A stretch of 64,000 nt of DNA from Haliotis asinina (lineage: Eukaryota; Mollusca; Gastropoda; Lepetellida; Haliotidae), in contig NC_090281.1 in assembly GCF_037392515.1 (NCBI RefSeq), positions 44,368,645-44,432,644 of the forward strand, given 5' to 3'. Below the pieces are notes generated by a model that did not search any database, was not told where the DNA came from, and worked only from the letters and a program-made list of their open reading frames with translations. Made by a program: the position numbers and the translations under genes. Below are positions 1 through 10,600 of the stretch, one piece after another. How positions within the stretch are numbered: position 1 is the first letter of the stretch; every line of letters begins with the position of its first letter.

Positions 1-1153
1 TATGGATATCCTCACAGCGTCTGATCGTTATGAAAAAGAAGTACAGATCCAAACATGCAGTGTTTCAGCTGACTTGAAAAAGTCGCAGGGAATCTATTGG
101 GTCTGTTCGACACATGTGTATAATCAACATTCACTGACACATGGTCTTGTAATCGCTGAGGGTTCGCGAACTACTTAGAACATGCCTCCCGCCATGTCTA
201 TCGTGTCGGCCATTTTGACGTCCTCTATTTCGTGTGGGTGTATCAGACACGTTAAACGTTGTCTGATGTCACTGTCTTGATGCGGTATTTCGTAAAATAT
301 CTCTTGATGATACTATATAAAATCTATAATCGGTAACCCAACGGAAGATGCTCTCGTCGAGCACACATCCGCTTATGTAACTATTGTTCACGACTTTGCA
401 GTTGGCCGTCGTAGGGCTGTTAGGGTACATACTAAGTCGCAAGTCCTCAAAATCTCTTGCAGGTTTCGGTGTGGTAGCTTAGTAACTAACGCGTTAAACC
501 GTCACGCCGAAGGCCCAAGTTCCCTCATGGATACAACGTGTGAAACCCACTTCCGGTGACCCCGCCATGGTGTTATTGGAATGTCGCTAAAGGCAGCGTA
601 AATCATGTGTGTATGTGCGTGTGCGTGTGTCAGTTCACCTGTGTAGTTGGCAATTGGAATGATTCTTCATCAATGTATTTTTCTTCTAATCTTACATCCC
701 ATGATTTGTTTCCTATTTGCGTCGACAACGAGTCAGACCGACCAGTTGCCAGTGCGGCAATACCGTCCTTGGATCAAAGGCCCGCTATCGTACAACAGCT
801 GTGTAACACACGTTCAGACTTTGATACACAATAACCACCCCCTTTCTCAAGGTATTGCCATATCAGTATCTGTCAACGATGGAACAAATCAGTAAAGATA
901 ATCTGCGATCGTAGACGATCTTAACTGCTGTACTTTAACACAGACTGACTACAATCTAGGCGCTTTGTAGAATATAGACCAGAAGTGAGTCAGTGAGTAT
1001 TCCAAAATATGTCAACCAAGTCAGCCAGCCTGACCACCCGAAAACGTTAGGCGCCTCCATGTGCGCAAACGTCCATAGCATGTGTGAGTAAAAGGGTTCA
1101 TCACAAAGTGAAGCAAAGTACCCCATATTTCAGACAGACTAAAAACCGCATAC
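1..1153 (-). other. Intron 1 of GH27 copy A (partial)
   Basis: This is the part of the first intron of the minus-strand GH27 copy A that lies inside the window. No second exon was recognised. It holds a degenerate tRNA-headed SINE at about 466-607 (plus) and a short reverse fragment of the second SINE family at about 1012-1053, within 100 bp of the splice donor. Nothing else stands out. Confidence 0.6.
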
Positions 1154-1308
1154 CTGATGCAGTTGTCCGGGTCATTGACACAGTCCGTATTACACTGGAA
1201 CCTCTCCCAGTCCAAGAATCCCATGGGCGGGGTCAGGGCGAGACCATTGTTCAAAGCCTGTGACATCCCAAGGACAGCCAGTAACACGAGCAGATGAATG
1301 CGCGCCAT
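1154..1308 (-). CDS. GH27 alpha-galactosidase/NAGA copy A, first coding exon
   Basis: First coding exon of a glycoside hydrolase family 27 enzyme, which removes alpha-linked terminal Gal or GalNAc. It encodes 51 residues plus two bases: a signal peptide (MARIHLLVLLAVLGMSQA) and then the mature N-terminus [18 protein letters not shown] followed by [13 protein letters not shown], close to human GLA/NAGA. It ends in a CAG|GTATGCG donor with phase 2. Length (155 nt) and phase equal exon 1 of copy B at 22689-22843, and most residues after the leader are the same. An in-frame ATG 42 nt upstream exists, but the chosen start gives a clean signal peptide and matches copy B. The remaining exons should lie left of the window. 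Confidence 0.88.
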
Positions 1309-1358
1309 TGTGATCCCGCGTGAAGTCGAATGAAACTTGCTCATGACCACAGCACCGG

Positions 1359-1366
1359 GTTATCTC
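1359..1366 (-). promoter_or_regulatory. GATA-like motif upstream of GH27 copy A
   Basis: GTTATCTC on the plus strand (GAGATAAC on the gene strand), 51 bp before the start codon. The same octamer lies 44 bp before the start codon of copy B at 22887-22894. It matches the core of GATA-factor sites; its function is inferred. Confidence 0.3.
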
Positions 1367-1469
1367 TATGGCCGGTGACAAGTGTGGGACAAGAGATCAC
1401 TATCTACACCTGACCCTGTCTTTGAACAGAGAGTACAACTGTATACTTGTCGTGTCGTCCTCGTCAAGC

Positions 1470-1712
1470 GCTGTCTCTGTAACATTCCCACTGCGTCACA
1501 CTGCCAATGTGGCCTTGTCATAGCCTCACACTGTCAACATAAACTTGCCATAGTCTCACTCTGTCAATGTAACGTTGACGTGGCCTCACTCTACCAGTGT
1601 GGCCTCACTCTGCCAGTGTAACCTGGTCATAGCATCATACAGCCCCTGTAACATTGGCATACCGTCAGACTGTCTATGTAACATTGCCTTTGCGTGTAAC
1701 TGTCACTGTAAC
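1470..1712. repeat. 30-bp minisatellite, short array (GH27 copy A upstream)
   Basis: About eight diverged copies of a roughly 30-bp unit of the form CTGTCAATGTAACCTTGTCA plus TAGCCTCACA. It starts about 160 bp upstream of the GH27 copy A start codon. The much longer arrays at 23036-23960 have the same type of unit in the same position relative to GH27 copy B. Confidence 0.7.
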
Positions 1713-2515
1713 ATTCCATCAAAATAACACTGTAACACAAACAAAGCGTAAGTTGCATGTTTTATCTGTTTGATTGTTTAAATCAGTAATGGTTGATTTC
1801 GTGATGGCTTAACCTTCCGCGTATCCTGTAAATAAATTTAATCCAAGACGCAATAGTTTAAAATGTTTTTGCCACTTTTTTTCCGAGCAAATGTCTGTAA
1901 CAAAATACAAAACACTGACGTAGTTATTTTAATACATAATTAAATATTTTGCATTCATCTTGACAGACCATTAGCGCCATCTTTAAAACGTGCTGGCGTG
2001 AAAACTTTACGACTACACCGCGACATGGTTGCACAATACGCACGCTTTCCCCATGCACGAGATACACATTATGCTAATTTTAGTTTGAGCCCCGAAAGGA
2101 GCATTCGGAATTGAGACGTCAGTTAACAGACCCATAGATATTTCATGTCGTATCTACTATTGCGGTATCGATGTCTTAAGAGACTCATTCAAAAAGGTAA
2201 TATCTTATTTTTCTAAAGAAACGTTTTGCAATAACAATGTTTATTGTCTGGACGGTGAAACGTAGACCCACCGGAAATCATTTGACTTTGAACGTGGTCA
2301 GAATTTTTTTCAATCGGAAGAGGTAATCCGCGAGGACGAACCATCTGCGTCTTGCTATGTTGTCGCTTTCAGGTAAGCGCATTTCATGCAGGTTATTGTT
2401 ATGTTGTGGGACATTTTCATGGGGACTGGCTGGATCTCGACTGTCACAAATTGTCGGGGTGACGGGGCAGCTGTTGTATTGCAGTTTAAATACATTTGTG
2501 GATCCGTGACGATGC

Positions 2516-2683
2516 GGGGCGATAGGGGTAGCCTGGTGGTTAAAGCGTTTGCTTGTCATGCAAAGAACCGGGTTCGATTTCCTATATGGGCAAAATGTGT
2601 GACGCCGCTTTCTTGAGCCCCCGCTGTGATGTTGCTGGAATATGGTCAAAGGCAGAGCAAAACTAAACTCACTCGCTCACTCA
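2516..2683 (+). repeat. tRNA-headed SINE (family 1)
   Basis: A tRNA-like head (GGTAGCCTGGTGGTTAAAGC, then GGGTTCGATTTCC as B box) is followed by a body with GTGATGTTGCTGGAATATGG and a tail AACTAAACTCACTCGCTCAC. The same architecture recurs at 8781, 23971, 45991, 52592 and 63761. Confidence 0.8.
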
Positions 2684-2887
2684 ATAGTGAGCTAGTCTTC
2701 GCCAAATGCTTGTTATGAGAGTCTTCAAGCGGGAATTTGCGTCCAGGCTCGGTGACTTTATGGACGCATGAGACCGTGTTGCTGAGATTTATGGTTGTAG
2801 TGTAAGACATCGGAATGGAAAGGATGGGCGAGGAGCGGTTGCCCCTTGTGTTTTGAATCTTTATTCGTTGGCGGTTATTTTTCTGGT

Positions 2888-3060
2888 TTGTTGTTTAACG
2901 CCGCACTTTGCAATATTTCAGCTACATGGCAGCGGGACTCCGTGAATGTCCCGGGTAGAACAGGCCTTCTGCAACCCATGCTTGAGATAAAAGGCAACTA
3001 TACTTGTCGTAAGAGGCGACTAACGGGATCGGGTGGTCAGGCTCGTTGACTTGGTTGACT
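2888..3060. repeat. Composite SINE family 2 fragment
   Basis: A reverse-oriented family 2 tail (TTGTTTAACGCCGCACTTTG, ATTTCAGCTACATGG) abuts a plus-oriented family 2 head (GTCCCGGGTAGAACAGGCC through ACGGGATCGGGTGGTCAGG). Tail and head are fused in opposite orientation, which suggests two truncated insertions or an inversion. Confidence 0.65.
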
Positions 3061-4310
3061 GAAAACTAATTCCAACTAGGGACCTTCGGTAGTATAAGTA
3101 ATCGACGAGACCGCTGCCCTAAGAATTCTTCCATTGATCATAGAGTGTCATTGATGGGCTTAAGAAGTTCGTATTGCCACCGACGTTTCGGGAATAGCGA
3201 ACCAGGATCTTATGGTTGGAGTAAATGTTAAAGGCATAGGGTCACGTTTCTTCGACAATATTTTGGCGTATATTTTACATATTAGGGGCATATGCTCATA
3301 CCTGAGCTTCTCACTGAAGCAATGAAAAACGTATTTTTCCTTACGACTTGCCTGAAATCAATAACTGAAACTTCCAATCTGCTTCCGAACACTTGCCATA
3401 TATAGCATGTAAACGATTGCTCCTTACATCGAAAACTGTCGCACGTGGTGTTGTCGGCTTGGTTTCTATCAAGTTGTGCGTAGGATATTCGGAAAGAGCG
3501 CTCCATGGGACGCAACTCCGTGGGGTTCCCGTGAAATAATGTTCGGCCGGTAGAGGACACAAGAGTCGATTTATATGGAAGGTTGCATTAATTAATTAGA
3601 ACTTAATATTGTAATCTAAATAAGTAATTTTTCAAAATGAATTATGTGGTAGCGTCACTGAAGGCTGATAGTATTAATGTGCGAAATGCATGAAGTATTT
3701 TGTAGAGGTATGTGGTGTTACATTGTGCCTTTGAATACCTATATTCGTTTATTACTCAGTGTTGATTACGTTTAATGTCTTTAACAGAGGGTGTGGACCC
3801 TAACTGATCAATTTGATCAATTGTTATTTTCGAGGTCATGGAGAACATGTGCTATTAATCAGCTATTGGTAGAACTCCTGCACATGTGTTTTGCTTCTTT
3901 TTTAAAAGGGATATACATGGATATTGTTATTGGTATCTAGTGTTGATTAGATTTCTAGTGATATCTATTTTCCAGACAATTAGGTGTCCGCCAAACACTC
4001 AGGTTCACTTCTTAGACGTGTTCAGTATGTAAATGCCATATGGTTAGAATATTGTTAAAAGCACTATAGAACTAGATTCACTCAGCCTTAGAAAACTCCA
4101 ATATTGTTAACATTATGTTTTTGTCCAGTCGTGAACAAAGTTAAAGTAAGGCCAACTTTCTAGAGCCAGTCATGTATGTTTCCATCTTTCAACCAGGTAG
4201 AATGTTATTACTCCATAAAAATGATTTTAAAAAGTGGTTAGGTCAATTATTTTGTGAAAACAAATGCTGTTCGAGCGTTGAAATAACCAAACCTTGTTCA
4301 TTGTTATGTC

Positions 4311-4510
4311 GACCCGTGAAGGTCCCGGGATAAGAGGCGACTTACGGGATCGGGTGGTCAGGCTCACTGACTTGGTTGACACATGTCATCGGTTCCCAGT
4401 TGCGCAGATCGATGATCATGCTGTTGGTCACTGGATTGTCTGGACCAGACTCCACCGCCATATGGCTGGAATATTGCTGAGTTTGGCGTAAAACTAAACT
4501 CACTCACTCA
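4311..4510 (+). repeat. SINE family 2
   Basis: It begins CCCGTGAAGGTCCCGGG, has a deletion of the GCCTTCAGCAACCCATGC section seen in other copies, and keeps the core GACTTACGGGATCGGGTGGT and the tail GGAATATTGCTGAG...AAACTAAACTCACTCACTCA. Confidence 0.8.
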
Positions 4511-4679
4511 TTGTTATGTCCTGTTGGTGGCGGAAGACATAGTATTGTAAATGGTTGCTGGCTTTTATCGTTGTTAGGTTAGGGATTCATTGCTTTTGGT
4601 TTTCCTTTCCTCATTTTGTAACTTTTCTTGTTTTTGTCTTTGTTTTTATTCGTACTGTATTACTTATCCTGTTTGTCAG

Positions 4680-7600
4680 ATACAAAGGTGTTGTTCCTGG
4701 CAGTGGTGGCAGTGTTGTTCCTGTTGGTGTCTCTGTACGACAACTGGTCAGACAATATCTCACTACAGTACGTTGGATCTGACCATCATGAACAGCCCAG
4801 CACACGCCAGTGAGTATATCCAATAAATATAAACGCATGACGCATCGATAAGTACATTTGCATTATAAAGATGTAAGTATATTTGCAGCTCCACACTTCA
4901 GTAAGTACAGCTGCTTCACACCCCAGTACAGCTGCTTCACACCCCAGTACAGCTGCTTCACACCTCAGTACAGCTGCTTCACACCTCAGTACAGCTGCTT
5001 CACACCTCAGTACAGCTGCTTCACACCTCAGTACAGCTGCTTCACACCCCAGTACAACTGCTACACCTCAGTACCGCTGCTTTACACTTCAGTAATTACA
5101 GCTGCATCACACACCAGTAGGTAGTGCTGCATCACAATCCATTTGGTACAGCTGCGTCACTTGAACGTCTGTGAAACATCTATGGATGACCACTGAATTT
5201 CAGTCATGACACCAGGTGTTCATGTCCTGCCTTAATGTAGCATCCAGCACACGCAGTGGAAATGTGAAGATCACTACGTTTTGCCCAAAATATATAATGT
5301 TTGCGTAGATCATTTATCACGATGTTGATCACCGGACTGTCTGGTCCAGACTCGTTTATTTACAGACTGCCGCCATGTAGCTGGCATGTTGCGGAGTGAA
5401 ACTCGCTTAGGTGTCGCTTTACTGTGTGAGTGAAGTGGTGCTTCTGTGGGCATTACGCAGGGAAACAGGGGCACCTACGCTCAAGCACACACATGAAATC
5501 AGCTCCTTGGAAGTCCTGCCTTAGCTCCAGTAGACCAGTTGGTCGTGGGTCGATTTCCAGAATTCCTTATGTTGTGCCCGTTGGTTTGCTAACCACCAAC
5601 CGAACCGGGTCAGTTGTGTAGTGGTTAGGGCATCCGCCCGGAGAGTGTAAGTTCGGTCATACCAAAAGACGTTAAAATGTGGTACTTGTTGGGTCCTGCC
5701 TGGTGCACGTCAATAATAGGTACATTAAGGCCTGGTCTACTCGGGGTCAGTATAATGTGTCGGAGTAGGGTATTCATGCTTAACTGCGACATGGTATCTC
5801 GGTGAACTATCACTATAAAAATAAACTTAAGTCTTGGCTAACACAGACAGACACATATATAGTATTCCCAGAAATTATTGAGAATCATGTTGCGTCATGT
5901 AATTCATTACGTTTATTAACGTCTGGCGTTTTACTTACATAAACATGTTAAAACATCATCCTTTTACAGTCTCAGTCTTCTTTTAGTACTTTGTTAGACC
6001 TCCTCGCTCAGCCATGCATGCCTGAATACGCCTAGGGACACCACCCATTAAAGTTTGTAGGTAATCGTGTGATAGGGTATCCCAATATTGGACCACCTCG
6101 GCCTTCATATCTTCAATATTTCTCAGTCCCTTTTGGTTTATTCTGTCCTTCATGACTCCCCACACATTCTCAATTGGGTTTAGGTCTGGGCTGTAACTGG
6201 GCCAGTCTAAAACTTGAACATTTTCGCCCGACACCCACTGTTTTGTGTAGCGCGCAGTGTGTTTTGGGTCATTATCATGCTGGAAAATCCAATCATCTTC
6301 ATACAATGTTTGTGCTGTCGGAAGAAGGTGACCATTTAGAATGTCAACGTATCTTTCTTTTGTCAAGTTTCCCGTGAAAACACACAATGGCGTCACTCCG
6401 CGAGCCGATATGCCACCCCACATGTGAAACTTCGGGCTATGTTTTGGTCGCTGGTAGATAGGTTTGACAGTATCTTTGGTCCAATTTTTCACACAATTAG
6501 GGAAAAGCCAAACAGAACTTTCATCCGAAAAGAAAACATTATCCCAATCTTGAATTTCATGAGCCCGACACCAGTTTAAACGTTTTCCCTTTTGTGCATC
6601 TTTCATCAATGGCGAGGGAATTCATCGTTTTTTCACCCAATTAAGTCCCTGTAATTCCTGCCTAACTGTTTCATTGCATATCTGAGGACTTCCTCTGCTA
6701 ATCATTTAATTTCTGATGTTCTCAACCCTTTTCAATTTGCCCCTACTCACAATCTGCCCAAGTCTTCGGCGATCCACAACACTGAATTTCCTAGGCCTAC
6801 CTGCCCCTGCTTTGTGCTCTATCCCGGTTCCTGTTTGAATATTCTTCAAAGTTCTGTATACTGTAGACAGAGGAATACCATGTCTATAAGCCAACACTTT
6901 AGCATCAGCCTCACCCCTTTCGAAATCATCTAGAATGAGCTTTCTTTTCTCTCTTGCTGTAAATTCTGCCATGTCAACACAGGAAGCCGTCTGCTCAGAC
7001 AAGGGAGATAACTCTTGACGTAATGAGCTGCCTTCTAAGCCTTCAAGAGTTGTCTCCCTTATTTAGTATGCTTAGTGCATAGTGAAAGCCCTTTTTCCAA
7101 TCTTAGCATCATTAGAAAAAAAACAAAGATTTTCTCAATAATTTCTGGGAACACTGTACACACACATGCACATCGTCATATGAGCGAAATATTCTTTAGT
7201 CACTTCACATGTAAGTCGTTGGCTCGTTGGCTCCCGTAAAAATTGCCTTGCGTTAGTTAACTCCTCGAACTCTCATATACTTGTCTTCTTCATGCTTTAG
7301 ATCACAAGCCTTACTGTTATTTACAGTCAACCCGTGAAGGTCCCGGGGTAGAATAGGCCTTCAGCAGCCCGTGCTTGCCATAAAAGGCGTCTGTGCTTGT
7401 AGTAAGAGGCGACTTACGGGATCAGGTGGTCAGACTCGCTGACTTGGTTGACATATGTCTTCGGTTCCCAATTGCGCAGATCGATGCTCATGTTGTTGAG
7501 CACTGGGTTGTCTGGTCCAGACTCGGTTATTTACAGACCGACACCATATAGCTGGAATAATGCTGAGTGCGGCGTAAAACTAAACTCACTCACTATTTAC

Positions 7601-10600
7601 AGGCAGTCATTTTCGTATGCATATACCCAGCTGAAAATGTTTGTCAGTAATCGATATAACATTTTTCTTTTAGGCATGTCGATCGTTATGACAAATGGAT
7701 TGTTACGTCATCGATTTCTGCTGATGTCACTGCGGTGTCTGGCTGGAAAGTAATACTACTCCCTTCCACCAAGGAGACTACAGAACACTGCAGGTATGAT
7801 ACGGGTTGTTATACAACTTCACCCTGAATAACTGTACCACCAGTATTTCCAGCACCATCAGTTGTGTGTGTAGAAATAAAAAACAACCGAACTGTTTTGA
7901 TTTTCTATCATAGATAAACTGCCATTGTCGTCTTGTTTAAAGGTCACATGCAAACAAAAAATCAAACATAATCAGACAGACAGGCAGACATATATGTGAC
8001 AATAAACCAGACATTGAGTTTTCTCTGTGACAGAGTCGGCTTATCACAATCAACATGTCAACAAGATTAGACTGCTCACGACCTCATACTTCGGGCAGGC
8101 GTACTGTTTTAAGCTCAGCGAGCCTACTCCTTGCGAATGCGTTATGAGCGCAACGCAGCATAGATGTTGAAACCAATTTTTTCCCCAGCGCTTTGGGAAA
8201 TTTAGTGAATCGTTTAAACTCCGATTTCGCGGGCTTTTTTTTCATCGCGTTTTTTTTAACTTTATAGGTTGAATTGACATTTTTCATGATTTGTTTCGGT
8301 AAGTGCATACCGAAAGGTATCAGAATCTGCAAAGTTGTGCATGTGACCTTTAACAATATGATACTACATGAGTACATTATTATTACCTCGGATAACCAAG
8401 CTGCCTGTGAGGCGGTAGACTGTTATAGTCATATCACTCGTACCACCGGGTACCCCTTTCTGTTTGGTGAATAGGCAATTTCGAACAAACCCACTTGCCG
8501 AGGGTGTGACCACATAGGTGCTTCGTTGTGGGTCAGGACCGAAGTCCTAGAAAGAATCTGGAGTCAAACTGCCAGACACGGTCAGCCATCCAAGGACTCG
8601 GGCGCTCCTGAAAATGCTGAGTCTCACTGGGCTAAACCCCTGCTGAAAGCGTTGGCTCGCCGCGTTGTCTATGCCACAGTCTTACAGAGTGGTCGTCTTC
8701 CGAGAAACATGGTATAACATGAAATATTGTTTTGAATTGTGTTAAACCACACGCACTAGGAGTGATTTGGATAACCAGGGAATGTAGGGTAGCCAATGAT
8801 TAAAGCGTTGGCTTGTACGCTGAAGACACGGGTTCGATTCCCAACTTGCCTACAATCCGTGAAGCCTATTTCAGATGTCTCCCGCCGCAATATACCAAAC
8901 TCACTCACTCCATAGGACCCATGAAGGTCCCGGGGTAGAATAGGCCTTCAGCAACCCATGCTTGCCATAAAAGGCGACTCAGCTTGTCGTAAGAGGCGAC
9001 TAACGGGATCGGGTGGTCAGACTCGCTGACTTGGTTGACACATGTCATTGGATCCCAATTGCGCAGATCGATGCTCATGTTGTTGATCACTGGATTGTCT
9101 GGTCCAGAGACTCGATTATTTTCAGACCGACGCCATATAGCTGTAATATTGCTGAGTGCGGCGTAAAACTAAACTCACTCACTCACTCCATAGTGACCAC
9201 AGACCTACATGTACAATAGATTAAAACAGAACATTATCTTGGACATGTTCATGTGTAGTCCATATGAAACTAGGGGTATTTTATGGCTGCGAGTACTGAG
9301 ATGCGCAACTCATGCAGACCAGAAAACTTATTATTGTGAAATCGAATCCCAATCCGCCCTAATTTGCTTGTACGTTTGTCATCAGTTCGTGCATTTCACC
9401 AAAATTGTAAACGTCGTGGTTTCATCTCAACTCTCCGTATTCGTTTCTACTCACTCGCTATTTCTCGCCTACAGGTTTACATGGTGTTCTGAGCTAAGTG
9501 GAGACAGTTTCAACACACCACTGATGACGTGGAAAATGAAGGGTTATATTTATGCTATATCTCACGGTGCCAAGACCATAAGTGTTGTCCGTCGTTTGGA
9601 CCCCTACGTCCTGCAGATGCTACAACGAATAGCTGCTTATCAACCTCGGACAGGAATAGTTCTTAAAACAAACAAAACCTTTCTTGATCCCTTCATGTCC
9701 AAATATAATGTGACGACTGAAGAACCAGAACAGGAATACGCTTTGTTTGATTATTATATCGACACGCATGTCCATCCTTTAATTCTGTCCAACCAAGCCA
9801 TGTCTGTGGAAAATGGTATAAGTCAGGAGAAACTGAATTATTTTCCTACCGCCGGAAGTCAACCTCCTGTTTTCCTCCCACGCAACACGTTTACCTCCCT
9901 TAGTTCTGAAATAACCGTTTTCCGGTATGATGCATTCTGGGCTCTAGCGTTAACGGAAATTGACTTCGGGGATCTGGTTACACAGAGGTTCGTGTGGGAA
10001 ATTGATGGAATGGTTGGGATATATTCATTTGCCGAGTCATCGATACGGTATCAACAGAGATTGGAAAGGCGGACCTGGATCGCAGCCCTACTAAAGTCGT
10101 GGCAATGTGCAGTTAATTCAGATTTACTAGACTGTTTCGGTAATGTGATAAACAGACTAGGATCGGAACAACTAATTGAGTTCAGTGATGTACTTAGGTT
10201 GAGAGAATGGATTTCCGAGTTGAGGAAGACCATTTTTCAAATTCCACAGCGCCAGTTTCATGAACGCAAACTCAATCGTAGCACAACCGTGGGACTAATA
10301 AAGATCCCACAAACAAAGAATCCGTTTAACAAATTTGCCTACAGTTTTTTGAAGAACCTGTGCCCGGAAACTGACATCACTTTTCCACATGAGAGCATAG
10401 AAGATGTAGCTCTGATCATCACATTTAATGTTCCAAGATTTTATAAAAACATACAGAGTTTGGAGGTGATGTATCGACCTTACTTTCCAAACATTATTTA
10501 TTGTGGGCCGAAACTAAAGGCTTTTAAGGAATTTGTCAGTAACTTTACAACTGGGAATTATATTTATGTCGAAGCATTCAAGAGAGGGTGGTATTATATG

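Larger units (their letters stand above)
1713..4679. other. Intergenic region between GH27-A and STELLO-1
   Basis: This is the head-to-head interval between the minus-strand GH27 copy A and the plus-strand STELLO-like copy 1. It is AT-rich single-copy-looking DNA with three SINE insertions (2516-2683, 2888-3060, 4311-4510). The unidentified first exon of STELLO-1, carrying the initiator Met and ending in phase 1, is expected here. No convincing candidate was found. Confidence 0.5.
5860..7156 (-). mobile_element. Tc1/mariner element, near-complete but inactivated
   Basis: A 1297-bp Tc1-like DNA transposon with terminal inverted repeats (left TAGTATTCCCAGAAATTATT, right end reverse-complement CAGTGTTCCCAGAAATTATT) flanked by TA on both sides, inserted in intron 1 of STELLO-1. 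The minus strand encodes a helix-turn-helix N-terminus (6706-7002; the remaining open part starts MSEQTASCVDMAEFTAREKR) and the DDE domain (5983-6609) with FFSDESSVW, IFQHDNDPKHTA and SPDLNPIENVWG, a D34E spacing. Between them the frame is broken by at least a frameshift near 6706 and a stop near 6625, so no single transposase is encoded. The termini and most of the protein are still readable, suggesting a fairly young insertion. Confidence 0.93.

Noticed and set aside
9209-9474. N-terminal extension of the STELLO-1 last exon
   Set aside because: Open by chance: a strong acceptor at 9474, the SINE just upstream and the matching phase in copy 2 show this part is intron.
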